Below, piece by piece: positions 15,301 to 24,005 of a stretch of 64,000 nucleotides of DNA. A program made the position numbers and the translations under genes. Each line of letters starts with the position of its first letter. Position 1 is the stretch's first letter. Below the pieces are notes generated by a model. The model worked only from the letters and a program-made list of their open reading frames with translations, made no database searches and was not told the DNA's origin. This DNA comes from Nyssa sinensis (taxonomy: Eukaryota > Streptophyta > Magnoliopsida > Cornales > Nyssaceae): the NCBI GenBank assembly GCA_008638375.1, contig CM018048.1, forward strand, positions 55,966,847 through 56,030,846. The letters run 5' to 3'.

Positions 15301-17127
15301 ACCCAGTCTCAAGCCTCCATCATTTTCAAGTTCATTCTCTGCTCCTCCCATCCATTCTCAGCCACGACCAACTCTGTGCCTCCTTGCCCCAAATCTGGTT
15401 TCTCCACTGCAATGTTTGACAGTAAACAATCTGTTGACCACCTTCGCAGGACTCTGCTACCCATCTCGCAGGGGACTCACTACCCTCGCCCAAGTTGACT
15501 GGGATCATCCCACTGTAGCGACTTGAACTTAGTTTCAGAATCATAATCTGACAGATCTATCTCTAAATCTTCTGGCTCTTCATCCCCTGAGGTCACACAT
15601 CTATCCCCCCAGCGCATGCCAAAATCTTAATTACTTTCAACGTAGAATCTTGGACCCTTAGGAGTGCACATTTCTCCCAACTCGAAACACCTTTACGTGG
15701 CATCATCATCTCTCCTCCATGTTTCTTTGCCCTTTCCCTCACTTCTCTTTCCCTGGTATTCTTCCCCTTCTTTGATTTCCTTCAATTCTCTGCCTTGAAG
15801 AGGTCTTAAAACAGAGTCACCCAAAACAGAGTAACCTCCTAAAATCATCATATCTACAAGAGTGATCGTTGCTTCTCCCCAAGGAAACACAAACGATTTG
15901 GTCTCAGAACACCATCTCTCTGCAACCCCAATGACCAAATCTTCATTTCGAGGGATTGAGTTCATCGAACTCATGACTGCGTCACAAATTCCGGCTTTCT
16001 TCCACACTGATTGGTACAAAGAATGCATACGACCGGTCCATGGTGGTGGATACGGTGGCGGCGGCGGCGGCGGCGGCTATGGCGGTGGACATGACCGTGG
16101 GTATGAAGGTGGTTTGGGTAAAGGATTTGGTTACGTTTGTTTTCAGAGAAATGGAGAGAGAGATGAGAGAGGAAGAAAGAGGTTAGGGTTAAGAAATTTG
16201 TCTGAGGGTAATTTTGTCATTTAACCATAATTTGTAAGGGTAATTTGATAAATGGATCAAATCCGTTAACGGCGTTTGGAGACAAATTCTGATAGGGGGG
16301 ACAGTGTTATTTTTGAAACCATAAGGGAGGTTTCTGTAATTGTCAAAAACCTCAGGGGAGGTAAGCGTAATTATCTCTTTAAAATATATTTAAGTAAAAC
16401 AGTAATTATATAATATTATATTATTTTAAATATATTAATTATAATAACCATCAGATAAACTTCTCGACAGAAAGGGCAATCTGCCTTACTTTAAAATGAC
16501 TAAGAAATATCCCATAATTGTTCCTAGCCTGCCTGTAGCATACCATAAAACCTCTCTCTCTCAGCTTTCTAACCTCAAGGAAACATTCACTGAAATCCCA
16601 AGGACAAAGGCCCAAGGCCCAAGGCCCAAGCATATAAAAGAATTTGAGACACTGGAGATACACAAACTATAATAAGCAAACCTAACCCCCAATATATAAG
16701 CTTTCTTCCAGCAACCACTTGCAAGCCCTAAAACGAATTTGTATGAATAAAAAACTATAAATTAAGCTCCCAAAATTGAGAAGAAAGTCAACTATACTCA
16801 AAGACCCATGAGTTTGCACAGATCTAAAAGCTCCTACTACTAGTACCATCAAGGCATAAATTTAACAATTATTTCCAAAGTCATATTTGCGTAGCACAAC
16901 CAAAACGGAAGTAACCGATTGACAAAAGACGAGTTCAAAAATCCTCATTACGACAATTAGTATAAAAATTCCAGATAAACCCTCAAATATAAATGCATAT
17001 GGACAAACATGTATATGCATATATATATATATAGAGAGAGAGCGGGGGGGAAGGAAGAGAGCTGACCTGATTCTTGAAGGTAACGAAAGACGAGGTAATT
17101 CAATTCGACGGAAGTGATGGAGGTCAT
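326..17127 (-). CDS. HOS15: HOS15-like LisH/WD40 repeat protein (12 exons visible, C-terminus off left edge)
   Basis: Minus-strand gene. Exons in transcript order: 17127-17067, 11738-11593, 11472-11139, 7216-7122, 7027-6981, 6158-6008, 3718-3655, 1728-1570, 1471-1350, 839-765, 548-495, 399-326. All have GT/AG borders and compatible phases, giving 460 codons plus 2 nt. Residues 1-70 form a LisH domain ([10 protein letters not shown], then [12 protein letters not shown]). Exon 3 carries a highly charged Arg/Glu/Lys/Asp stretch. WD40 repeats begin with [16 protein letters not shown] and continue through [16 protein letters not shown] and [18 protein letters not shown] recognise the order and wording as Arabidopsis HOS15, a nuclear TBL1-like protein. 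HOS15 acts with the HDA9/PWR deacetylase complex and as a CUL4-DDB1 substrate receptor in cold and flowering responses (family knowledge). The final WD40 repeats lie beyond base 1. The start at 17127 is chosen because [16 protein letters not shown] aligns with the family N-terminus. An in-frame ATG at 17166 sits about where transcription should begin. No exon shows a frameshift or stop. Confidence 0.93.
2881..3147 (+). mobile_element. Complete TRIM retrotransposon in HOS15-like intron
   Basis: Two short LTRs (2881-2950 and 3067-3147) both start TGTTGGAGGATTAAATACTT and end GGTTTAACA. A primer-binding site similar to the initiator-Met type (TGATATCGGAGC) starts directly at 2951. A purine-rich tract (GTGAGGGGGAG) precedes the right LTR. 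The 5 bp target duplication GAGGA is perfect at 2876-2880 and 3148-3152. Total 267 bp with no coding capacity: a terminal-repeat retrotransposon in miniature. Confidence 0.9.
3719..4444. other. HOS15-like intron sequence, part unassigned
   Basis: AT-rich intron with a TA microsatellite near 4260. The stretch at about 3855-4160 has repeated ATATCGAC/CAATATAT-like wording suggestive of old repeat DNA, but I cannot name a family. Confidence 0.4.
4445..4965. mobile_element. MULE-type MITE, 521 bp, in HOS15-like intron
   Basis: Imperfect terminal inverted repeats of more than 100 bp start GGATAAATTAC on the left and GGGTAACTTAC on the right (reverse complement). Both contain repeated CCTCCC and AATTA blocks. 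Flanks 4436-4444 and 4966-4974 are 9 bp direct repeats with one mismatch. The ends match those of the larger element at 14885-16377, so both belong to one family. No coding capacity. Confidence 0.75.
5520..5805 (+). mobile_element. 5'-truncated L1 LINE 3' fragment
   Basis: A broken reading frame on the plus strand matches the C-terminal wording of plant L1 ORF2 ([19 protein letters not shown]), with stops. It ends in a 3'-UTR-like tail just before 5805. The same tail appears at 10670-11005. It lies in a HOS15-like intron in the orientation opposite to the gene. Confidence 0.6.
7801..7987. repeat. AT-rich tandem duplication (~115 bp spacing)
   Basis: Two similar blocks start AACATTTA(G/A)TAC near 7801 and 7916 and end AATAAATATGT / CATAAACATGT. 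They are diverged and intronic. Confidence 0.5.
8283..8570. mobile_element. Possible MITE with GGACAC-rich ends
   Basis: The left end has GAGGACACGGACACAC. The right end, reverse complemented, carries GGACACGTGTTGGACAC. AT-rich DNA lies between. The inverted end motifs suggest a small non-autonomous DNA element; I found no clear target duplication. Confidence 0.3.
10040..10340 (+). mobile_element. LINE fragment, reverse-transcriptase C-terminal region
   Basis: The wording [20 protein letters not shown] resembles the segment before the zf-RVT domain in plant L1 ORF2 proteins. It is followed by broken frames. Short and degenerate, in a HOS15-like intron. Confidence 0.4.
10670..11005 (+). mobile_element. 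5'-truncated L1 LINE 3' fragment
   Basis: Broken L1 C-terminal wording (PLCLFWCL, then [10 protein letters not shown]) is followed by the same kind of 3' tail as at 5520-5805. It ends about 130 bp before HOS15-like exon 3. Confidence 0.55.
12600..12990 (+). mobile_element. RNase H-domain remnant of a plant LINE
   Basis: The broken plus-strand frame reads [20 protein letters not shown], then EADTSILV, then a degraded tail. This is the arrangement of the plant RNase H domain at the end of some LINE ORF2 proteins (A..EALL.GL, followed by .E.D...LV). Several stops. Located in HOS15-like intron 1. Confidence 0.45.
13496..13980 (-). mobile_element. RTE-type LINE 3' fragment
   Basis: In reverse complement, broken frames give the conserved plant RTE C-terminus ([15 protein letters not shown], then [15 protein letters not shown]). 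It shares long stretches with the RTE copy at 58741-59095. The 3' end carries GTTGAGTTGAG repeats. 5'-truncated; in HOS15-like intron 1. Confidence 0.65.
14885..16377. mobile_element. MULE-type DNA transposon carrying a PMD gene fragment
   Basis: A perfect 9 bp target duplication TTTAAAATA lies at 14876-14884 and 16378-16386. Imperfect terminal inverted repeats start GGGTAAATTACACTTACCT (left) and GAGATAATTACGCTTACCT (right, reverse complement) and remain similar for over 70 bp. No MULE transposase is visible. The interior holds a PMD-like fragment on the minus strand and Gly-codon-rich repeats near 16040-16090. It sits in intron 1 of the HOS15-like gene. Confidence 0.85.
15693..16028 (-). 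pseudogene. Plant mobile domain (PMD, PF10536-type) gene fragment inside MULE
   Basis: A 111-codon open frame reads [14 protein letters not shown], then [20 protein letters not shown] and [20 protein letters not shown]. This is the N-terminal core of the plant aminotransferase-like / MAIN-type mobile domain family. The rest of the domain (normally several hundred residues) is absent: after [12 protein letters not shown] the frame turns into a Lys/Glu-rich tail unlike the family. PMD genes are known to travel with MULEs. Probably a captured or decayed gene rather than a functional protein. Confidence 0.7.
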
Positions 17128-17193
17128 CGTCGAAGCGTCACTGAATGCTGGAGAGTCACTGAGCACTGACGGAGAGACAGCGAGCTCTCCTCT

Positions 17194-17200
17194 TTTTATA
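17194..17200 (-). promoter_or_regulatory. Candidate TATA box of the HOS15-like gene
   Basis: TATAAAA on the minus strand, 67 bp upstream of the chosen ATG (17127). A start site about 30 bp downstream would fall near 17165, leaving a short leader of about 40 nt and placing the alternative ATG at 17166 at or before the transcript start. Position and sequence are seen; function is inferred. Confidence 0.5.
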
Positions 17201-17972
17201 CGAAACGGCCGGGAAAAGTGGGGTTTCAGATTTGCAGCATCGGAGCCCCCCCCCCCCGGTCTCTCTCTCGAAACTGGCGCTACCTTGTTGTGACGTTAGA
17301 CGCCAGCTTTCTTGGGCTCGAGTACAGCCAACCAGATTGTGCCACTTGGATTTTTAATTTTTTTAACCGCTTGAAGCTTATATGTCGTGGACGGATTTTA
17401 ATCAATGGATCACGTGGTTGAAAACGACGTGCCACGGTGCCGCTAACATGTGTGCAGTGGGAATTTCTTTTCGTTTTTTTTATTATTATCAGGAAAAAAA
17501 GTTTATTGATAAATCAGCTCTAATATATTGGTTAATGATATATATCTTTGATTTATACTTATAGTTATATCAATGTGATACGATATGACTATTTTAAATT
17601 TTGTAAAATATAATTTTTAAAATTATTATATCTTAATTTCTAACGTATCACATTAAAAATATAACTTAAAAACACTAGACATTATTTTAATAAATTATAT
17701 GATTGTGCATAATAAATTCTAAAAAAAATCACACTTTATCATGTGTTTAGATTCATTTTCACATGATTTCTAATGTTTTATAAGTAAATATTTATCTCCT
17801 AAAATTATTAGTAAAATACAAATGTTAGCTTTTTTTTTTTATCAAAGAAAATGGTGCACAGTATCTACGCGCCAAATCAACAATTCATTAATTGTCGCCA
17901 AAATCTCATTCTCGAAAAGTAAATTTTTCTAAATACTCCTAATACCATTCTTAAATCAATAAAAGTAAAAAT
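17201..17972. other. Upstream region of the HOS15-like gene
   Basis: GC-moderate for the first 200 bp, with an 11 bp C run near 17249, then AT-rich. No other gene is seen. Presumed promoter. Confidence 0.5.
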
Positions 17973-18252
17973 TGTAAAGTTACCAACTCATCTAAAAGCT
18001 TAAGTTATATTTTCTATCACGTCCCTTCACGTGTGGGCAATTTAATTCTACACTTGTCAATTCAAATTTTTAGAGTGACGGTGAAGTTCGTGTGACTAAT
18101 TTGAGCCTACACGTGTCCATTCAAATTTTCAGGGTGATGGTAAGGTTTAAACTCAAGACTTTTTATATGCTCTGATACCATGTGAAGTTACTAACTCATT
18201 TAAAAACTTAAGCTATTAGAGAGAGTGTAACTTTATTTTATATTCTCTAACA
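17973..18252 (-). mobile_element. TRIM retrotransposon, minus strand, upstream of HOS15-like gene
   Basis: The 5' LTR is 18252-18181 and ends at a perfect initiator-Met primer site (GCTCTGATACCA on the plus strand, 18169-18180). The 3' LTR is 18019-17973 and carries an internal deletion. The target duplication AAAAT is perfect at 17968-17972 and 18253-18257. LTR wording (TGTTAGAGAATA... AGCTTAAG ...) shows it is the same family as 2881-3147. Confidence 0.85.
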
Positions 18253-18257
18253 AAAAT

Positions 18258-18966
18258 TTATGTCATCTTTTTATTTAAAATTTACGCTTCGAAATTGAAA
18301 TAGCAGTGTGTCCGGCTGGAGATGGAGAAATTCATGTCTCAATCCTAGTCATCTTAAGGTATAAAAGCCAACCAAATTGGTCAACCTGTCCAATCTCTTA
18401 TGTGGGTTTGCTAATGTGGAGCTCGAGCACCACCTAGAATTGCTTGGACGGTAAAAAAATTATGGCAGGTTTTATGGGTTTAATAATTATAGGGTAGGGG
18501 TAAGACGTATTTGTTAATTTTGTGTATAATTTCATGGCAAACATAATGAATGCCAATACATTATTATAGTTCATCGTTCCAAAATAAAATATCAAGACAG
18601 AAACACTACCACTGTTCTCCATGATAATAGACACAACAAAATATTGATACCTGAACACCAAAAAAACAATGGACACTACTACTGATACAGTCCCTTTAAG
18701 TCTCTCAAAACCACCTGCACCTAAAGATACATATCTTGCTTTTTCACAAAACATGAAAACTTGGTCAAATTGTAAGCAATTTCAACTAAAATGCCAATTT
18801 ATTGATTATTTGATGTACCAGCAATGGAGTTTGGGTTGTTGTGCATCTGCTTCTGATTTGCTGGTATGGTTTTCTGCTGCTAGTGAGTTGCTGGACTACT
18901 AATTGATTGGTTGATGTTGATCATTGATTTAAATCCGGTAAGTACAACATTTCCATACTCAATAAT
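18258..18966. other. Intergenic, unassigned
   Basis: No coding frame, repeat family or regulatory signal that I can support. Confidence 0.4.
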
Positions 18967-20797
18967 GCATAGTTACCATAACAAAACCAGACAATAAACT
19001 AATAAAGGAGTCGATTCATGTTTCATTAGTTCAACCGATGATTCAATTGATTTTATAATTAATATATTTAAAAATATACTATATATTAAATTTGGTATAA
19101 AAACTATCACAAAAAAATATCGGCCAAGTGCTTAAAAGAGTTTCCTTTAGTCTTGTTGATCTGTGTTCAACTCTTCATTCCAGCATTTGTAACACTTATT
19201 TTAAATAGCCATTGTATGCATGGGAGTCTAGCTGCACACATTTTGTTTCATCCAGAATCTACGTCGGTTTAGTACCAATTCATACATTAAGATTTCAATT
19301 ATAAGAGAGTTCATTTATAACTCTTACAATCCAATTTCATCTAGAATCTACGTCAGTTTAATTAGTACCAGTTCATACATTAAGATTTTAATTATAATAG
19401 AGTTCAATTTTAACTCTTGCAATCCAAGAAGTTCAATTGACTTTTATGGACAATATAATTCCCAAAAAAAATTAGCAAAAGATAAAAATGACCGTGGACA
19501 ATATAATTTCCAAAAAAAAGCTAGAAAACAACAAAAATGACCATCTAACCGTGGACCAAGAAAGATATTTCTCTTACTCAAAAATGCAACCATAATTCAA
19601 TCCACTAATCCTTCTATTTCCAGTGCTGAAATTAGAATTTTTAAATCCTTATAATTTCGAATATCATCAGAAATTTGAAAAGAAAAAAAATAAAAAACAA
19701 AAAAGATAAAAGAAAGAATTTTTATATAATATGAAACTGTGAAATTATACAATAAAATTATAATAAAACAAAGGCATAAACATATGTATTTTTATAGTGA
19801 AATATAAAATTATACAATATAAAACTGTGAAATTATATATTAATAAAAAAAGATAAAAGAAAATAAAACATAAACATATGCATTTTTATAATAAACAAAA
19901 TACTAACATGTAAAATTTTATAAAACATGTAACGAAAGAAGTGAAAGATCAATAAACAAATATTGATACGTATTTGACGAACAAAAATAATGATGTATTC
20001 ACTATAAAAATAGATAAAAAAATGTATAATACAAAACAAAATTTTAATAACGACTAATAAATAATTTATATAAACTAAAAAAATAAAAAATGAATAAAAT
20101 ACTATGTAAATAATATAAATATTGTATGAAAAAAAATCATGAATATAATCCGTATCATTAATAGAAAACTAATATGAAAAAAAATTAAAAAATATATATA
20201 TAATCACATACTTGATTATGAATAGAACACAAAATGATTTTGATTGTGAATGAAAATCCGATGAATAATTTTTAACATAAACCAAAGCAGAGATAGCAGT
20301 AAAAAAGAAAGAATAAGATAAGGCAAAAAATTGGTGATAAGATCCAAATAGATAAGGAAATTCGCAGTGAAAAAGAGAATAGAAAAAAAAAAAAAAACAA
20401 AGAGGTGATAAAGCCCAAGAAATTCACAGTCAATGATACTGAAAATAGATAAAGAATGTATTTAAATTCAAATAAAAAATCAAAAACTAACCAAAAATAA
20501 TATCAATAAATGAAGAAACAAATAAAAAAATCAATCCAATAAAGTAATTAAAAGGATAATAAATAAAATAGGTAAATTAGTCATTGAAAGACTATTAAAA
20601 ATGACACGTAATCCATAAGTACTTTACAATGAAAAAAGAAAAAAAATTGTCCTTTACAACAAAAACGTAATTAACGTGGATTAACTAATAAAGAAATTGC
20701 TAATACAGGGATTGGAGGCCAATTAACTCAAAAAGAATTACCAAACCAGTCTGGGGTCCGGTTCTCGATCGATCCAGTCCAATTCTGATAACTATGC
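18967..20797. mobile_element. 1.8 kb non-autonomous TIR element with tRNA-like module
   Basis: Ends are inverted: GCATAGTTACCA on the left, GCATAGTTATCA on the right in reverse complement. Both flanks carry AATAAT (18961-18966 and 20798-20803). Near 19126-19200 (plus) lies a tRNA-like block (GGCCAAGTG ... GTGTTCAACTC). The remaining interior is very A-rich with no protein domain. A second copy, split by a MULE, is at 14438-16455. Confidence 0.55.
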
Positions 20798-20803
20798 AAT
20801 AAT

Positions 20804-21847
20804 TAGTTACTGAACCATGCATTTACATGTCAAAATATCATACTTGACTATTCGATATACATTTAATGTAATGCAATAGACAATACCTTATTTGGAGCAT
20901 GGATCGAACCATGCATATCTGAACTGGATGGATTCATGTTGCTTAAACCATGTTGTCATTTTAAAGCTACAAGTGTCACTCATATATGTTAAATATCAAT
21001 ATACAAACTAAAAATGATCAAATATCAATATTGAGATTTACCTTTGAGAGTTTTGATTTGGGATTAATATTAATAGGCCATTTACATGAGTGAGAGAAAC
21101 ATTGTACCTTTGATAATTGTGGTCAATGCCTCCAATCGATGCTAAAATACCAATTGATTTCGTCAATTTGATATCTTGCCCTAACCCTAAAATTTTTGTC
21201 TCGTGTTTCTATTTCAATCTCGATTTTTCCCAATTCACCAAACATGTAGTATTTTTAACTACAGAGGGGTTTTTAGTCTTTTCATAATTTTGTCAACGTT
21301 TTCAATTTGGTAATAACCTTAGTGGAGTAAAAATGTAAGGGGGTACTGTGAAAATGGCTCTAAACACAAGGGGGTAAATGAAATTTTTCCTAAAATTTAA
21401 TATATAGAATAAGTTATATTATATCTTATATGTCACATGTAAAATTTTGATATACATAATCATATAATTTTTCAAAAAAAGGCATTTAACATAACTTTAC
21501 TAAATAAAGCAATAGGCATGCCTGAAATAAGAGTCGTATAAACAACTAACATTTAAATAAGCAATTTTTCAATTCACGATAACACTTTCAAAACAGAACA
21601 TGAAGCATGTTTAAACAGGAGTTATGTAAATAACAGAAATTTGAATCAAAACATTTCATAAAGCATGGAGTTAAATTCTCCACTTCAAAGTGCAGGATTA
21701 CTCACTTGCGGTCCAAATTTCACAGTCACAATTTTACATTCTTCACCAAATGTCACATCTTCATTTCCTTACTGATGATCCTAAATCACATATCAAACAA
21801 AGCTTAATACCTAAATAAGTATATGATTTAGTTTAATCATTGTTTCT
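20804..21847. other. Intergenic AT-rich sequence with a one-ended repeat remnant
   Basis: Around 21240-21395 repeated GGGGGTA and AAATG wording resembles the end of another MULE-like element, but I could not find its partner end. No gene. Confidence 0.35.
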
Positions 21848-23298
21848 ATCACGCCCCGAATTTCTGCAAACCAAGGAGAGTCAAGTGAAATGAAATAAGA
21901 AAAGTAAATGAAAGGTCATAAGGTGGATTTAATTACTCATTCATTCATTTCCCCCTATTTTTCCCGAAATTAGAAATGAAGATTTATTAACTAGACCCAC
22001 CCAAGATGAGTCCCAAATAATAGTCAAACACCTCCCTGAACTAATGATCAATGTGGTCCAAGTAGTGTCCAAAAATGGTCTCTAAAATAGTCTCAAATCA
22101 TCCCTAAAAACGCCTTGGAATGATGGCCCAAATGGGCCCCAAAATGCCCTAAGGCATGGTCTAAGAATGGGTTAAGAAGTCCACCAAAAATTGTCTAAAG
22201 AAGGGGGCCAAACATGCCCCAAAAAGGTTACCAAAAATAGCCCAAAAAGGTAGCCAAACATGGCCCAAAGGTTGGGCAAACATAGCCCAATATGGTGCCT
22301 AAACATAGTCCAAAAAGGTGCCCAAATATGGCTCAAAAAGGTGGCCAAAGGGGCTGGTGTCAGGGGGTGTCAAGGGCTGGGCAGCAGCAAGCGTGGGCGC
22401 GCATGTGCGCAAGAAGGGGCAGGACAAGCGCGTGCATGGGGCCATGGCACGACGAGCGGCAGGCAGGCGTGGGGCGCGCGCGAGGCTAGACGATAGGGGC
22501 TGGTCAATCTGATGCACTGTAGCAACTGCAACCTGATTTTTCATTTTCTTGCTTTTTCACTGTAGCGGCTGCAGCTAAATTTCTCTATTTCCTTAATTTT
22601 TTCCCTAAGTTTTGAAGGTTACTTTTTTCCATTTTTAGCCCACTTCTTCAAGGTTTTTAACCTCCCCTTTAGGGCATTTTTTTCACTTATTTAAATGGTG
22701 TTTTACACACTTAATTTTCCCTTTAATTTCATAAAATTTTTGACATACCCTCCTTTGTTTTCTAAGCATTTTTTCACCTAATATTTTGTAACTATTCATA
22801 TATATAAACACATCACAATCTATCCTCACTCGATGGCTACAATTCATGAAAATTAAACATACATTCATTTCCTTCAATATATATACATGTAAAGCACATT
22901 AAATAAATATATCCTACATGTCATTTGGGCTTAAGCCATCACATTACAAATTTGGCCCAAGGCCTATAGTTCACCATTCTTTCAAATTAAAACACAAGTC
23001 TTTTGGGCTTATGCCCATACATACAAAATATGCCCCAAGAGCCAAATATCCTTCCAAGTCCTTTTCCCCTCCTTCTTTCAAGACTTCATCAAGTCTCAAG
23101 TACCGGGAGCCTCATTTATAATATGATATTCCACAAGGGGTCAACCCAACTGCTGGTATGACATAATGCTAATGTAAGGAACAAAGTTAAGGCGTGGCAT
23201 GTGCAAGTGTACATTCATAATCTAAACGCCTTTTAATTCATCAACACAATGTAAAGGCAATATGGGTGACACACCCATGCAAACTCTATGCCACACCT

Positions 23299-23380
23299 AT
23301 GTCTCATTCACGGATCGCTCCCGTTGGGTTAGAGTACCAATGTCTCGTTCATGGATCGGTCCCGTTGGATCAGAGTACCA
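23299..23380. repeat. 41 bp tandem repeat, two copies
   Basis: ATGTCTC(A/G)TTCA(C/T)GGATCG units start at 23299 and 23340 and each end GAGTACCA. Confidence 0.75.
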
Positions 23381-23559
23381 ATGTAATGACTAATTTTGGG
23401 TTTTTCACCACAAGATCTACACCATCATAATGCATAGCACCAAGTGCTCAACCTACACTATGTTTTCAAAGAATTCACCATATGCCAAGTATGCTTTGAT
23501 TTCACCATGCAATAATGCAACCTCAATGAAGCATTTTATCAAACACATGGATCATGCTT

Positions 23560-24005
23560 TAAATAATGCAATGTACTTAAAGCAACTATAACTTTTATAT
23601 TACAAAACTTTGTCTACATGAACCTAGCATGTAATCTAATCAATTTCACATATAAACACATTATATATTCACAACCTTAACAATTTCTCAAAGATCATAA
23701 AATACATAAAGTACCAACACATGGAATAAATCATAGCTCTCAAACCACAAGAGTTTCTCTACATGAACATAAGGATAGAATGCAATGAATCAAACATATA
23801 AACAAGTTACATGTTCATCACTTTGACAAATTCTCTAAGATTACAAAATACATAAGGCACCAACACCTTGAATAAATCATAACTTTCTAACTACAAGATT
23901 TTGTCTACATGAACATAAGGTAGAGTACAATGAATTATACATGGAGTCATGGTTCATGTTTATCACTTTACTAAATTTCTAAAGAATACAAAGAACACAC
24001 AAGTA
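23560..24005. repeat. ~146 bp tandem repeat, three diverged copies
   Basis: Landmark TTTGTCTACATGAAC (or TTTCTCTACATGAAC) recurs near 23609, 23754 and 23900. Each copy is followed by AATACATAA(A/G)GNACCAACAC-like and AATAAATCATA blocks. Spacing is 145-146 bp. Confidence 0.7.

Larger units (their letters stand above)
14438..16455. mobile_element. Non-autonomous TIR element with tRNA-like module, split by a MULE
   Basis: The left end (ATAGTTATCA...GGACTGG) matches the right end of the 1.8 kb element at 18967-20797. At 14785-14865 (minus) lies a tRNA-like block with A-box TGGCCAAGTGG and B-box-like GTTCAACTC, as in that element. Family sequence stops at 14884 and resumes at about 16378, so the MULE at 14885-16377 was inserted into it. 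The right terminus appears truncated. Confidence 0.5.

Noticed and set aside
15862..16224. Glycine-rich plus-strand frame ([21 protein letters not shown]) inside the MULE
   Set aside because: It lies opposite the PMD-like frame, and the Gly run comes from a GGC/GGT simple repeat; no start context or domain supports a gene.
22260..22544. Overlapping frames on both strands in the GC-rich island
   Set aside because: Open because GC-rich DNA lacks stop codons; no recognisable protein wording in any frame.
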